Assembly (NCBI GenBank): GCA_946406115.1 | Contig: OX291548.1 | Location: 11,706,373-11,770,372 of the forward strand | DNA from: Apoda limacodes | Lineage: Eukaryota; Arthropoda; Insecta; Lepidoptera; Limacodidae | Reading direction: 5' to 3' | DNA: 64,000 bases | The notes under the pieces: model-generated | Databases searched by the model: none | What the model was told of the DNA's origin: nothing | What the model saw: the letters and a program-made list of their open reading frames with translations, nothing else | Part shown: piece by piece, positions 1 through 10,435 of the stretch | Position numbering within the stretch: position 1 is the stretch's first letter | Layout: each line of letters begins with the position of its first letter | Made by a program: the position numbers and the translations under genes

Positions 1-145
1 GTTTGTGGGGATCGCCTTAAAGCTAAGTACAAAAAGTCGTAACTCAATTTTAGTTATATATATTTGTACACTCCTCATAAAACTTGCACAAAACCTTTTT
101 AGGTGATTTATTCTCACTTTGCTTCTAAAACGGCTGACTAGAGCT

Positions 146-289
146 AACTAGCGCCCCTTTTTCATATTTTAAATTCTCTTTTCGTGCAAAGCGTATTTCA
201 AAAATGATAATAATCAAGAAATTAAGACGCTATTTAAAATACGCTTTGTACGAAAATTAAATTTAAAATATTAAATGGCGGCGCTTGTT
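146..289. mobile_element. Short terminal-inverted-repeat element (MITE), non-coding
   Basis: The segment opens with AACTAGCGCC and closes with GGCGGCGCTTGTT. The inner arms also mirror each other: CGTGCAAAGCGTATTT on the left and its diverged complement AAATACGCTTTGTACG on the right. The element is about 144 bp and has no coding capacity. Its outer ends match those of the element at 31528-31751, so the two look like members of one non-autonomous DNA transposon family. The exact ends and any target duplication are uncertain. Confidence 0.55.
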
Positions 290-373
290 AATTGAATAAC
301 ATAATGAATAATACCCTTTTTTTATAAATAATATCCAAATAGCTTCACATAATTCTGGCTTTATATCCAATTC

Positions 374-764
374 TTTTACCGTTCAAGCGACACTACTTTT
401 ACCGTTCAAGCGACACTACTTTTACCGTTCAAGCGACACTACTTTTACCGTTCAAGCGACACTACTTTTACCGTTCAAGCGACACTACTTTTACCGTTCA
501 AGCGACACTACTTTTACCGTTCAAGCGACACTACTTTTACCGTTCAAGCGACACTACTTTTACCGTTCAAGCGACACTACTTTTACCGTTCAAGCGACAC
601 TACTTTTACCGTTCAAGCGACACTACTTTTACCGTTCAAGCGACACTACTTTTACCGTTCAAGCGACACTACTTTTACCGTTCAAGCGACACTACTTTTA
701 CCGTTCAAGCGACACTACTTTTACCGTTCAAGCGACACTACTTTTACCGTTCAAGCGACACTAC
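374..764. repeat. Minisatellite, 17 identical copies of a 23-bp unit
   Basis: The unit begins TTTTACCGTTCAAGCGAC and is completed by ACTAC. The block is 391 bp, exactly 17 x 23, and I see no substitution in any copy; three more bases (TTT) begin an eighteenth. Such uniformity implies very recent expansion or strong homogenisation. There is no unique spacer between units, so it is not a CRISPR array. The core resembles the stretch near the end of lepidopteran SINEs that reads like CTTCACCG (see 56622-56800), a possible source. Confidence 0.97.
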
Positions 765-1624
765 TTTGGGATACGCTTCCTGAAAACTTAAAAAAAGCAC
801 CTTTACTTAACAAGTTCAAGAATTTGTTACATCATTTTTATTGATCACTTTTTTTTAATGTATCAAAGAGTATTATTATTTATGTATTTATGTATAAATG
901 TATGTATCTATCAATATGCATTATATGTATCTATTTAAATATGTGCGTAGATATAAGCATATGTAATGTACTATATAACTGCTACAATAATTTTTAACGT
1001 TACAATTTAAACAGTTAATTCAAGATTTATCCATGAACTAAAAAAGGTCAGCTGGTAGATATAATAAATAAATAAATTATATTAACAGTCTGTATTTTAG
1101 TTTCAAGTAATAAATTGACCATGTGATTCAACTTCGTTATCATAAATTTATATTTTGTTATTCTTCTTATTAGTGTTATAATATATAATGCGTTCCATTA
1201 CGTATCGCTTTAATTGGTTGACGCATTTCATTTTAATAACCAACTAATTGCTAGCTTTATCAAAATAATGTTTTGCACAAACGCTTTGCCCTAGTAAAAA
1301 GATCAATACGTATGTAACGAAAAGTCACAAAAATAGTTTACTCTGTTATCTACTTAGGTACTTATTACTTACTTTGATTGTAAAAGTATTCTCGAAAATC
1401 TCCAAGCTCTATAACTTTAACATAAATTGTCAAATTATGAGATTAATATTATCCGTGTTATGTAATGTAACATGGGCCAATATTCTAAAAAAAGAAAAGT
1501 TTGTGGGTGTGTTTGTTGATTTCTCCTTTTCGACACGAAATGCGTAAACTGATTAGATGTTATGGTGCATATAGATAAATAAAAATGCTTGTACCCATTT
1601 GTAATATAGAAATCAAAAGCATCC
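765..1624. other. AT-rich non-coding stretch, no gene seen
   Basis: No long reading frame or RNA gene is recognisable. Positions 880-970 are an imperfect TATG/TATC-rich microsatellite. The rest is AT-rich sequence in which I see no structure. Confidence 0.6.
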
Positions 1625-1913
1625 CTTCATTCCTCATCAGACTCTTATGTCCCCACTGTTAGGGCACGGCCCTCATCGAGGGTGATTTGGGCCATAGACC
1701 ACACGCGGGTCCAGTGCGGATTGTGCATTTTAACATACGTCTTTTTTGGCGTATGCAGGTTTCCTTAAGATGTTTTCTTACATCGAAAAACTGGTGGTGT
1801 CAATGTACTTGAGAAATTAAAAAAAAAAAGACTCATTGGTACACGCCAATTAGGCTCAAACCTCCGACACTCAAGACAAGCGGTGAAATCGAACCCCTGG
1901 GCCACCACCGAAT
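1625..1913 (-). mobile_element. tRNA-derived SINE, family A, antisense copy
   Basis: Read on the minus strand, it starts with a tRNA-like head: an A-box-like CGGTGGTGGCCCAGG, then a B-box-like GGGGTTCGATTT. It continues through a body with the complement of GCAGGTTTCCTTAAGATG and CCCTCATCGAGGGTGATTTG. It ends in GTGGGGACATAAGAG, analogous to the 3' end of the copy at 39987-40288. Related copies lie at 47617 and 56622. SINEs of this kind are transcribed by RNA polymerase III and mobilised by LINE enzymes; this copy is diverged. Confidence 0.75.
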
Positions 1914-3354
1914 TAATGCATATCTATAACCAAAAAGCGCATATAGATAGCTAGAGTCTAGACGATCCTAACCAAAGATATTTAAAGAAGAAATTGTGGA
2001 CTGTAAATAAAGTAATCATCAATATTACGAGTAACGGTCAAGAGCTCGCATATTGATGGAGTTGTTTTTAATTTCAACACAGAAATGAAAAAAGTTTCCT
2101 CTTCACAACTCCTCTGAAGGTTAGCTCTTTTATATTTGTGTCCCATAAGATATCATTTTATTGCTTTAATAATGACTAAAAAACGGGCAAGTGCGAGAAG
2201 AACTTGTACCTTAGTTGTGGTAGTAACTAAAGATTATGACAAAATGATTGTAGAACATTTATTTTGTAAAATAATTTTATAAATTTTAAATTTCAAGGTA
2301 TTTCAAAGGATTGAAATTGTAATTCTCTTGATCTAAGTGGTACGGGACGTATGCGTGTGGGGAAGGGTTTAAAGTGCTTAGGTCTTAGTGTGGAGTAATT
2401 AGGGTTCCCAATTTTATTTAACAAATTACATAATTACAAAAAGAGTATTATTTATTTTATACTTTTAATATAATATTTTGGTGCACTTTTTTTATTACAT
2501 TACATTTAAAGAAATAAAGAATTATATTTAGATGATATTTCTTAGTTTGTCTGATCTCGATAAAAGGCACCATATCACCATAATAAGCTTTATAACCTTA
2601 TTAATAGTAAAAAGATATAATATGTTGTTTGAACAAATATACAAAATAGCTATATAGAGTATTTTAGCATACTCGTTTAGTACCATAAATGATACATTGC
2701 ACTTACATGAGATAGTGTACATTACTATATTTAATAGCAACCCTAGTAATGAGCGTTCTGTATTTATTTATTTTGTGTCTGTACGAAAAAACCTACTTTT
2801 TATCCCGAGTTCCTACGGTAAAAAAATATCGCGAGTAAAACCACAGGGCACACCCAATTTAATAACTAAGTTTTCTGTATTTGAATTTTTTAATACTTTG
2901 ATTTTACTTTAAGCTTCTCCGCATCTTAAGTATCATGAACTGTCCAAAAAGGCTCATAATTCGGAACCGTTTTGATTTTAGTGCTTTTGAAGTACTTCTG
3001 AAGTTTGTAACGATGGGCCCGTCGACAGATTTTATGCAAATTTCGATAAGTCTACCGAGGGAATAAACTGATTTTACGTTTTACTGCTTTGGTATACTTT
3101 ACGGTCGAGCTTCGACATATTTTTTTAGGACACTGTATCAAAATTAATCTAAGGTGTCCGTCCATCTGTTCATCACTTTTCTTTAAACAAAAGGTTCATG
3201 AATTTAATTCCACCATTTTCGAGATACCTGCGAGTATGATAGCTCAGTTAAGAGGCTATACTACCTAAATTTAATTATTTTTTTTGCAAATATCTCTCCG
3301 GATCCGCTGATCAGATCAGACTCATATTTAATGTCTGTGTTCTTCAGGATATGG
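1914..3354. other. Non-coding, scattered repeat scraps, no gene seen
   Basis: Around 2170-2190 there is a short relic (GGGCAAGTGCGAG) of a dispersed family also seen at 8325, 13200, 39740 and 56290. Two short open frames at 2528-2740 and 2697-2912 have AT-driven composition and no recognisable domain. I see nothing else. Confidence 0.55.
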
Positions 3355-4039
3355 TTCAGACCTAAAAAATGGGAAAACACGATAAATGAACTTTTGTTCA
3401 ATAGAAAAACAATTCTAAAGAGACCCCTTTTCACTGATATACTGCAGGGGAACATGCCTCTCCTTAGAAAAGGAGGCTTAGACCACAGTTATGATTTAAC
3501 GCCCTCCGACATAAAGGAGTTTAGAAAATAATATGCCACTGGCTATGGCCACGAGCTCCTTCAGGCAACCATGTTGTGGCACTTTATAAAGTGGTCGGGT
3601 TGTGCCACGGTTGGTTACACGTGTCTTCACGTTTTCTGTTTCTCTTGAAAACAAATAGTAAACTGTTTCTTCACTGGTAATTTGTTTTATTAATGTCATA
3701 CAGGTATTATAAAAATTTAGGGCTCCAAGGCAATGGAGCAATTTAAATAATAATATCAAAATTCCATAATTTCTATCTAAAAGTCTAAATGTGACTGTCT
3801 TGACAAAAGAAAGTGTCTGTTTACAATATTCTAAATTCAAACAACCTAAACATGCAAGTAAACCTTTATTGTAAACAGCACTACCATTCGCACTACTGGT
3901 AGAGCTCTTTACAAAAAAACATTTTATAGTACAATCGTCAACAAAAATACTTAGTATTTCAGACCTAAAAAATGAGAAAACACGATAAATGAACTTTTGT
4001 TCAAGAGAAAAACAATTCTAAAGAAACCCCTTTTCACTG
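3355..4039. repeat. Repeat element copy 1 flanked by 82-bp direct repeats
   Basis: An 82-bp sequence beginning TTCAGACCTAAAAAATG occurs at 3355-3436 and again at 3958-4039 with only about three differences. Between them (about 3439-3957) is a segment whose diverged second copy lies at 5463-5965. Both copies start at ATACTGC and end at CTTAGTAT, so the flanking repeats abut the boundaries of the segment almost exactly. Shared internal blocks include GCCACGAGCTCCTTCAGGC and GGCACTTTATAAAGTGGTCG. No protein domain is recognisable; short open frames inside are not convincing. Confidence 0.85.
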
Positions 4040-4202
4040 TTTTGGCAAAGAAATCTTCAAAATCTTAAGTGCTATTAGTTTACAACTTTGCTAAACCATA
4101 GCCGTGATAGTACATACCCTGAAAAATTTTTTGATAACAATCACATGTAATAAACTATTAATCGAATTCATGTATTTCAATGAAAAAAACAGTGAATCAC
4201 TA

Positions 4203-4531
4203 CTTGTTTTTACTGTTACAAAGTACTGCCTCCTGAAGTCTTTGAAACCTCTTCGCTACTATAAATACCTATAGAGTGAACATTAAATTAAGTATCCCGT
4301 AACGTATTATAAAGTCTGTCCTTGTTATATCGAAATCTTGATTCATGTTAACCTTCTCATTAAATATCCATCTTTAAGTTATTTAATACTGGCCATTACT
4401 GACACTTTAGCATGAATATAAAATATTTCGCTGTTTCTGCAGCACGACTTCATTTAGCCTAAACTTAAAATTAAAAATCTATACAACCATGACAGGGTTC
4501 TCCTATATGGCACTAAGTTTGCTGTAGTAAT
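4203..4531. repeat. 329-bp direct repeat, copy 1
   Basis: From CTTGTTTTTACTG to GCTGTAGTAAT this block is repeated at 4541-4869 with about five substitutions over 329 bp and no indel that I can find. The two copies are separated by only 9 bp (CGCGTCATC). No coding potential is seen. It looks like a recent local tandem duplication. Confidence 0.95.
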
Positions 4532-4540
4532 CGCGTCATC

Positions 4541-4869
4541 CTTGTTTTTACTGTTACAAAGTACTGCCTCCTGAAGTCTTTGAAACCTCTTCGCTACTAT
4601 AAATACCTATAGAGTGAACATTAAATTAAGTATCCTGTAACGTATTATAAAGTCTGTCCTTGTTATATCAAAATCTTGATTCATGTTAACCTTCTCATTA
4701 AATATCCATCTTTAAGTTATTTAATACTGGCCATTACTGTCACTTTAGCATGAATATAAAATAATTCGCTGTTTCTGCAGCACGTCTTCATTTAGCCTAA
4801 ACTTAAAATTAAAAATCTATACAACCATGACAGGGTTCTCCTATATGGCACTAAGTTTGCTGTAGTAAT
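4541..4869. repeat. 329-bp direct repeat, copy 2
   Basis: Partner of 4203-4531. Visible differences include TATCCCGTAACG versus TATCCTGTAACG and CACGACTTC versus CACGTCTTC. At about 98.5% identity the copies are much closer to each other than the nearby dispersed repeats are to theirs. Confidence 0.95.
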
Positions 4870-4959
4870 TTCATTTAAAAAAAACGTTACAGTTTGTTAA
4901 ATTACGCGTAACAGCCAAAAAGTTTTTCAGTTATTATCTATTAAGAACCATTATCTGTA

Positions 4960-5230
4960 TTTTTTCTTATGCAGTCCGTTTGTTGAGTTGTAGCCTCTTA
5001 AACACCGCTTGAAACAATCCACGTAAAGCTCATGCAAGGGTATTGACCTTTCCGTAGAAATCGCTCATTTCCAATGCTATCACTGGAAATATACGAGTGG
5101 TTGATTGGTTGAGTGGCAAACACGGCGAGGTAATGAACGAGCGGCGGTCCACCGCCACGGCAATTTGAACGCTCAGTGGGCCGGCGCAGTCCAACAATCC
5201 TCGAAATTGACTACAACCACTCAATATATT
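4960..5230. promoter_or_regulatory. GC-richer unique island, candidate conserved non-coding element
   Basis: This stretch is clearly richer in GC than its surroundings, contains no repeat family found elsewhere in the window, and has no convincing reading frame. It holds a 14-bp palindrome GGCGGTCCACCGCC and several unique words such as GAACGCTCAGTGGGCC. I infer a possible enhancer only from composition and lack of repeats; cross-species conservation is untested. Confidence 0.22.
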
Positions 5231-5462
5231 AGTGCTTTGGTTTAATGTCTTCTGTTAAATTAGAGCTTTAGAATTGCTTCAACTTGACTTTTAATTTACT
5301 TTTTGTAAATCGTATTGGAAAGATTTTTTAAGGCTGGCGACACACTGTTGTTGATAGATTACGTGTTTTTACGCAAAGGGGACGTTGAACGTGTGTTTGG
5401 TGCTGGACGCGCACTATAAAACATATTTAATGTTCGTTCATGGAGTTCTTGCCACTGCTGTT

Positions 5463-5965
5463 ATACTGCGGGGGCACATGCCTTTCTTAAGAAAAGGAGG
5501 CTTAGGCCACAGTTATGATCTAACGCCCTTTGACATAAAGGAGTTAAGAAAAAATGTGCCGCTGACTTCTGACCATAACTGTGTTTCGCATAACTAGGCC
5601 ACGAGCTCCTTCAGGCAACCATGTTGTGGCACTTTATAAAGTGGTCGGGTTGGTTACACGTGTCTTCACGTTTTCTGTATCTCTTGAAAATAAATTATAA
5701 ACTGTTCATTCACTAGTAGGTTATTATTTGTTTTAAGACTCCATTTGGAGCAATTAAAATAATAATATCAAAATACCATAATTTCTTTCTAAAAGTCTAA
5801 ATGTTACTGTAATTTAGACAAAAGAAACTGTCTGTTCTCAATTAAATTAAATTAAATTTAAACAACCTTAACATGCAAGTAAACTTTTATTGTAAACAGC
5901 ACCATACCATCAGCACTACTAGTAAATATTTTATAGTACAATCGTAAACAAAAATACTTAGTATA
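5463..5965. repeat. Repeat element copy 2 (partner of 3439-3957)
   Basis: It shares ATACTGC at the start, an AAGAAAAGGAGGCTTAGGCC block, GCCACGAGCTCCTTCAGGC, GGCACTTTATAAAGTGGTCG and ACAAAAATACTTAGTAT at the end with copy 1, in the same order and orientation. The copies differ by many substitutions and some indels. Unlike copy 1, it has no 82-bp direct repeats beside it. A scrap of the same family (GGAGACTTAGGCCACAGT) sits at about 30735. Confidence 0.85.
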
Positions 5966-7848
5966 CGAATTGTGCCAGGCTTGATTTGTGCACTGTTGGT
6001 ATCTCATCTTATAAATATCATCAAGATCTTTTCTTCGGATGACAACTGTCAAACTAGAAAAGTCTATATCTCGTAAAATATTGATCGTGGACTAGTAGTT
6101 TCTCTTCAGAAAAATCTTCCATAAAAACATTAACTTTTTATAAGAGTATTTGCAACAAAACGTTAATAACTGTGATATTTCCGCATTGGAATGCAAATTA
6201 ATAAAACAACCGGCAATCGTAAACCCAATATAGAATGCATTTACTGAGTTCGGATCGAGTTGATTGATTTGTTGCTATTGTTTCATTTCCTAGTAAGGGA
6301 TTGTTACAATACTTAATTGTACTGGTACCCAACTGCTCTATCGATATATTGTTCTGGACTCTAATTATTGGATTTCATAGTTGTCGGAAGAATATCCGGT
6401 AAATAATATGCTACCTAGAGCATTGAATGGTAAAAATATTTAGTTTTCTTTGTAAATTATTGAGACATTTTGATTATATCAATTACATAGGTAAGTCGGA
6501 AAGTACTTAGTCAAAAATTTATACAGCAAAAACAACGAAAACGTGTTTTTGAACATTTTATTATTCGTTACGTAATCCGCAATTATAGCTTATTCTGTAT
6601 GTTAGGCTTCTACTTTGGTCTTAACTCTAAACGATTTATCCGATTCCCTCGTTTCACCTTTAAACAGATAGACCTTTTGGGTACGGAACCCTAATGCCTA
6701 ATATTCTGGCAGCATTAATAACTCGCTGAATGACAATGCTCAGCCTTTTAGCGAGGGGTTATTACCAGCTTTGATATGTACTAATTCCAGGACTTGTCGT
6801 ATAAAACTCTCTGATAAAATCTTAAGTGTTTGACAACCACGGTCCCAAAGTTTTTTTCAGCAAGCGCCACAAACTCGTAATAATTATTACTCATTAACAA
6901 GGGTATTTGTGACGCTAGAATTGTTGTGCTTGTTTGGTTGCAAGTGCTGGGCTCAATAGCTGTAGCTAATCTGGGTGTCCCAGACTCCTTGGTACAAGAG
7001 TTGCACCATCTGGCCTTAGAGTCTATTCTATCTGAATTTATCTCTTTTTAGGGTTCCGTACCTCGAAAGGAAAAAACGGAACCCTTATAGGATCACTTTG
7101 TTTACACTTATAGCACAGATAAAGGAAAAGTTGTTAAAACTGTAAATTTTTAGTCACATCATATAATATTTTTTTTACTTTTTCTTCGTACCTTTCAAAA
7201 CCCTTTTCCAGAAAATTATTTTTCTAATTAAATTAAAATATGCACAATATCCATTTACAGTAGATACTGTAGCTTTCAAACGGCATAAAAAGTGTGACAT
7301 CAGTAAGGATATTATCCTACACCTACGTAGGAACATACAAACAAATAAATTATTAGTAGTAATTAAATATTAAGCAGTTTTATATATCCTACTACATTTT
7401 TGGATAATATATGGACAAATATGTCAATGTCGACTGTTATTGTCACATTTGTGGCAATTTGTCAATCTGTTACCGTAGTAGCAGTTGTCTGAGAGTGCTA
7501 GAGTCCAATTAAAACGTTAAGCTAAGCGTGCTCGCCAATGGCTACTCTGGAGTTATGGAATCGTTTCATGTTCAACATCACAGCTATCATGCGTCAACTT
7601 TAATTAACTCAATCTCATACTATAGTTTAACTATTTTGCTTTTTTTTAGTTATTTTAGTTTAAATATTTCGGAGCAAAGAAATATTTTCTAATTTCGCCC
7701 GTTAGCTAAACTTAGTAAATATTTCTGTCACATTTGGTTCGTCTTATGTTTCTAATATTAGTAATAATAAATAAAATAAACAGTTTAAACGAACATTTAC
7801 ACACATCGCCACCTACATAAACTAACCTAACCAAACAAAGCTTGTACT
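5966..7848. other. Non-coding with scraps of a dispersed repeat, no gene seen
   Basis: Two fragments of the 'gggttccgta' repeat family are visible, at about 6660-6705 (GGGTACGGAACCCTAAT, reverse) and 7045-7100 (AGGGTTCCGTACCTCG then GGAACCCTTATAGGATCAC). The remaining sequence is AT-rich and shows no domain-bearing frame or RNA gene. Confidence 0.55.
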
Positions 7849-8020
7849 ATGGATACCAAAGAACGCATACACATGCACATACAAATACATATATAATATA
7901 CATAGAAAACACCGAGACTCAAGACCTTTATTAAAAAAAAGAAAGAATAAGTTTGTCCTGTGCGGGAATCAAACCCACGCACCAAGACGGATCATTACCT
8001 ACAGACCCAAGGAGCCATTA
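7849..8020 (-). mobile_element. tRNA-derived SINE, family B, copy 1
   Basis: It begins ATGGATACCAAAGAACGCAT, passes a GAGACTCAAGACC block and ends with CGGGAATCAAACCCACGC. Read on the minus strand, the last block is a B-box-like GGTTTGATTCCC. Copies with the same order of blocks lie at 34106-34297 and 46537-46690. It is a decayed, non-coding retroelement. Confidence 0.65.
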
Positions 8021-8739
8021 TATGTTATCACAGTGTTAAAGGAAGTGTGGTACCCAAATCGATTAGCTAAGTAGGCTTTGCTTTTAGGTATCATAACTGT
8101 TTTTTGTTAAGTACGTGAAGTTATGTTAAAATACTGACAGATATCTTCAATGTTTAAATTGTCAGCTGCACAATTTATATCACTTGCTGACCCCGCGAAC
8201 GTTGATTCGCTTTTTTAAAACAACTGGCGCGCCACCTATTATGTAAGGGTTGTACTAACTCAGAAACCTTCGCCGGCGTGTGCACAATAACTAACTAAAC
8301 TTTCATTACACTCTGTTTACCCTCAGTGCGCGAGTCCGACTCGCACTTGACCCTTTTTCGTTAACACCTTGCCCTAATAATAACGAACACAAAAAAAGAA
8401 TTATCTAATTTGGCGCAGTCGTTTGGAAGTTAGGGGGTTAGATAGGTAGATTATTAGTTTTTAATTCCTAGAATGATTTCGACGGTAATAACTACAGATT
8501 CCTACTTGGACAAGCAATATTGCGATAAAATATTCACATTTCTTTGTAACTAAATATCCTTTGTTAAAGGAAAACTGTAAGAACTATAATAACACCATAG
8601 CATTATAAAAACGTAAACACTGAAACATCTCACATTATGTTATAAGCTTTCTAATGAAATGGGTTTTTCACAGAAACCGTGAAATGACTTCTCAACAAAT
8701 TGCATTTCCTAGTATTAATAGAAAGCATTGGTTTAGCGG
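8021..8739. other. Non-coding, one dispersed repeat scrap, no gene seen
   Basis: CGAGTCCGACTCGCACTTGA at about 8331-8350 is a terminal scrap of the family also seen at 13200 and 56290. Nothing else could be assigned. Confidence 0.5.
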
Positions 8740-8905
8740 AATACATTATGGCCGGAAAAATGTCAAGCGTAAGTGTATTAAAGTTGGGGCGGGCGGTGCG
8801 TGGCGCGGCTGATGTATAGCTGCGGCCGACAAATTGAAAACAGGAGCAAATGGCCCGGTAGCAGCCGCGGGCCCTCCACAGTGGTCGCGTTCTGTAATTC
8901 AATTA
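8740..8905 (+). promoter_or_regulatory. GC-rich island; possible alternative first exon or enhancer
   Basis: A very GC-rich patch (GGGGCGGGCGGTGCGTGGCG and CAGCCGCGGGCCCTCCAC) stands out in AT-rich surroundings. Just 5' of it, ATG at 8748 opens a seven-codon frame (M-A-G-K-M-S-S) that ends exactly at a strong donor-like GTAAGTG (8769). The phase is 0, compatible with the LMO exon whose frame is open from 60023. This could be a distal alternative start exon, a conserved enhancer, or coincidence; I consider chance the most likely for the exon reading. Confidence 0.2.
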
Positions 8906-10282
8906 TTGTATGACGTTTGGAATTACGACTGAGCTTTCAAATATAGTGAAAAGTATAGGATTTAGTTGAAAATTAGGTTTTCATGTGTTCATGGAATTTA
9001 AATTACTTTGATATTTGTGGGTAGTGAATTGTTTCCAAAAAAAGGGATTGAGTTTAATGTATTTAATTAGCTAAAAATATGAGAAAGTGATCATAATACA
9101 ATGCTTTTAGAATTAATAAAGTACATAAACATAAGTTATTATATTTTCATCACATTTACTCGTAAACAGGGTCATTACGTGCTGGTGTATGTGTTAATCG
9201 GGTGCTAAGATCTTAATTACTCCTACGGGCTTTTTCTTGGTAATTTTTTTTTTCCAAAGGCAAAGCAGGAGTACGTAGAACCCACGGGCGACACTTTAAT
9301 TGTGCAAAAAGACTTGATTACACTTTGTTAAGTAAACAATAAATAAGTAAACAGACAAACTCAATTTTAATTTACCTATAGCACTAATCAACGTGTCTTA
9401 TCATCACTTATACACTCTTACTCTACAAGCTGTAGAAACAAATAAAACTTCCTCCCATGTATCAAATGGCCCATCCTATAGCCAATGTCATAAATCTTGC
9501 CACATTTTTCTTGAACGACAGATATGTACATATACTTTCATTTCACACAAAATATTTTGAAATATTGAAATAACTGGCAAGCGTAGAAAACAAATCGAAA
9601 TTTTCAAAATTTATTTGAACCTTATTACTCCTGGTAACTATACTTCCATTTAACTAAATACACTAAATAACAGCCTCAAGCCCTTCCTTCCAATTTAAGA
9701 TGATTCCCTACTAAAGCTAAGAAAAAAGGGATATAACATGAGGGGTGTTTGTCCCTCGCAAATAGTTAGATTATATTATAAATAAGGGCGCTCGAAACAG
9801 TTTAGCCGATAGCGATCTGCGGCCGGACCTTTACTAGACCGGAGCTTTCTTTACCCAAATTGAGTTACGCTCTGTATTTATATTGACTTTTTTGCTTACG
9901 CGTTGACAAAGAAGTCAAAGGTATAAGAAAAAACTAAAATTATTAAAAAAAAGTATTCATAAACGTTATTTACTCTTTTAAATGAATAATTTCGTATTTC
10001 TGTAAGATTATTATTAATTTAAACAGGTCTTACCACGATAGGTTTTGTTTAGTTTTCGATATTCGTGCATGAAACTGTGCCGAAATGTTGGAAACTAACA
10101 CTTAAACGTATCGCGGTAAGACTCTTCTTAATTTAATTCAGTAATAATTCCTATACGTACCGATAATCGTGTACCTATGAATCATTTCGGATTTAGGTAT
10201 CTGTGAAAACATTTTTAATCTATAACTTCTCATTAACTAGTAGCATAGTTATAATTAATTAAAGAAAGAATACCAAGTACCT
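8906..10282. other. Non-coding, weak dispersed repeat, no gene seen
   Basis: Positions about 9215-9290 (TTAATTACTCCTACGGGC ... GAACCCACGGG) resemble 34380-34465 (TTAATTATTCCCACGGGCC ... GAACTCGCGGG), a dispersed repeat pair. A hairpin-like GGTCCGGCC/GGAGC region lies near 9820. No gene is seen. Confidence 0.5.
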
Positions 10283-10435
10283 AACACAAAAACATAAGTA
10301 ACACAAAAACAAAATTAACACAAAAACAAAATTAACACAAAAACATAAGTAACACATAAACATAAGTGACACAAAAACATAAGTAACACAACAACAAAAG
10401 TAACACCAAAACATAAGTAACACATAAACGTAAGT
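10283..10435. repeat. Minisatellite, nine copies of a 17-bp unit
   Basis: Nine head-to-tail variants of AACACAAAAACATAAGT fill exactly 153 bp, followed by a partial tenth. The copies differ at one to four sites (for example ATAAGT/AAAATT, AACAC/GACAC). Since three units equal 51 bp, one minus-strand frame stays open through the array; that is a by-product of the periodicity, not a gene. Confidence 0.95.

Noticed and set aside
374..764. Regularly repeated array that could be mistaken for a CRISPR
   Set aside because: Units are directly adjacent and identical with no unique spacers, and the DNA is eukaryotic; it is a minisatellite.
3496..3840. 114-codon minus-strand open frame
   Set aside because: It lies inside the repeat element at 3439-3957 and the frame is not kept in the second copy at 5463-5965.
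8651..8902. 83-codon minus-strand open frame across the GC island
   Set aside because: No domain; GC-rich DNA has few stops. The block is better described as a possible regulatory island.
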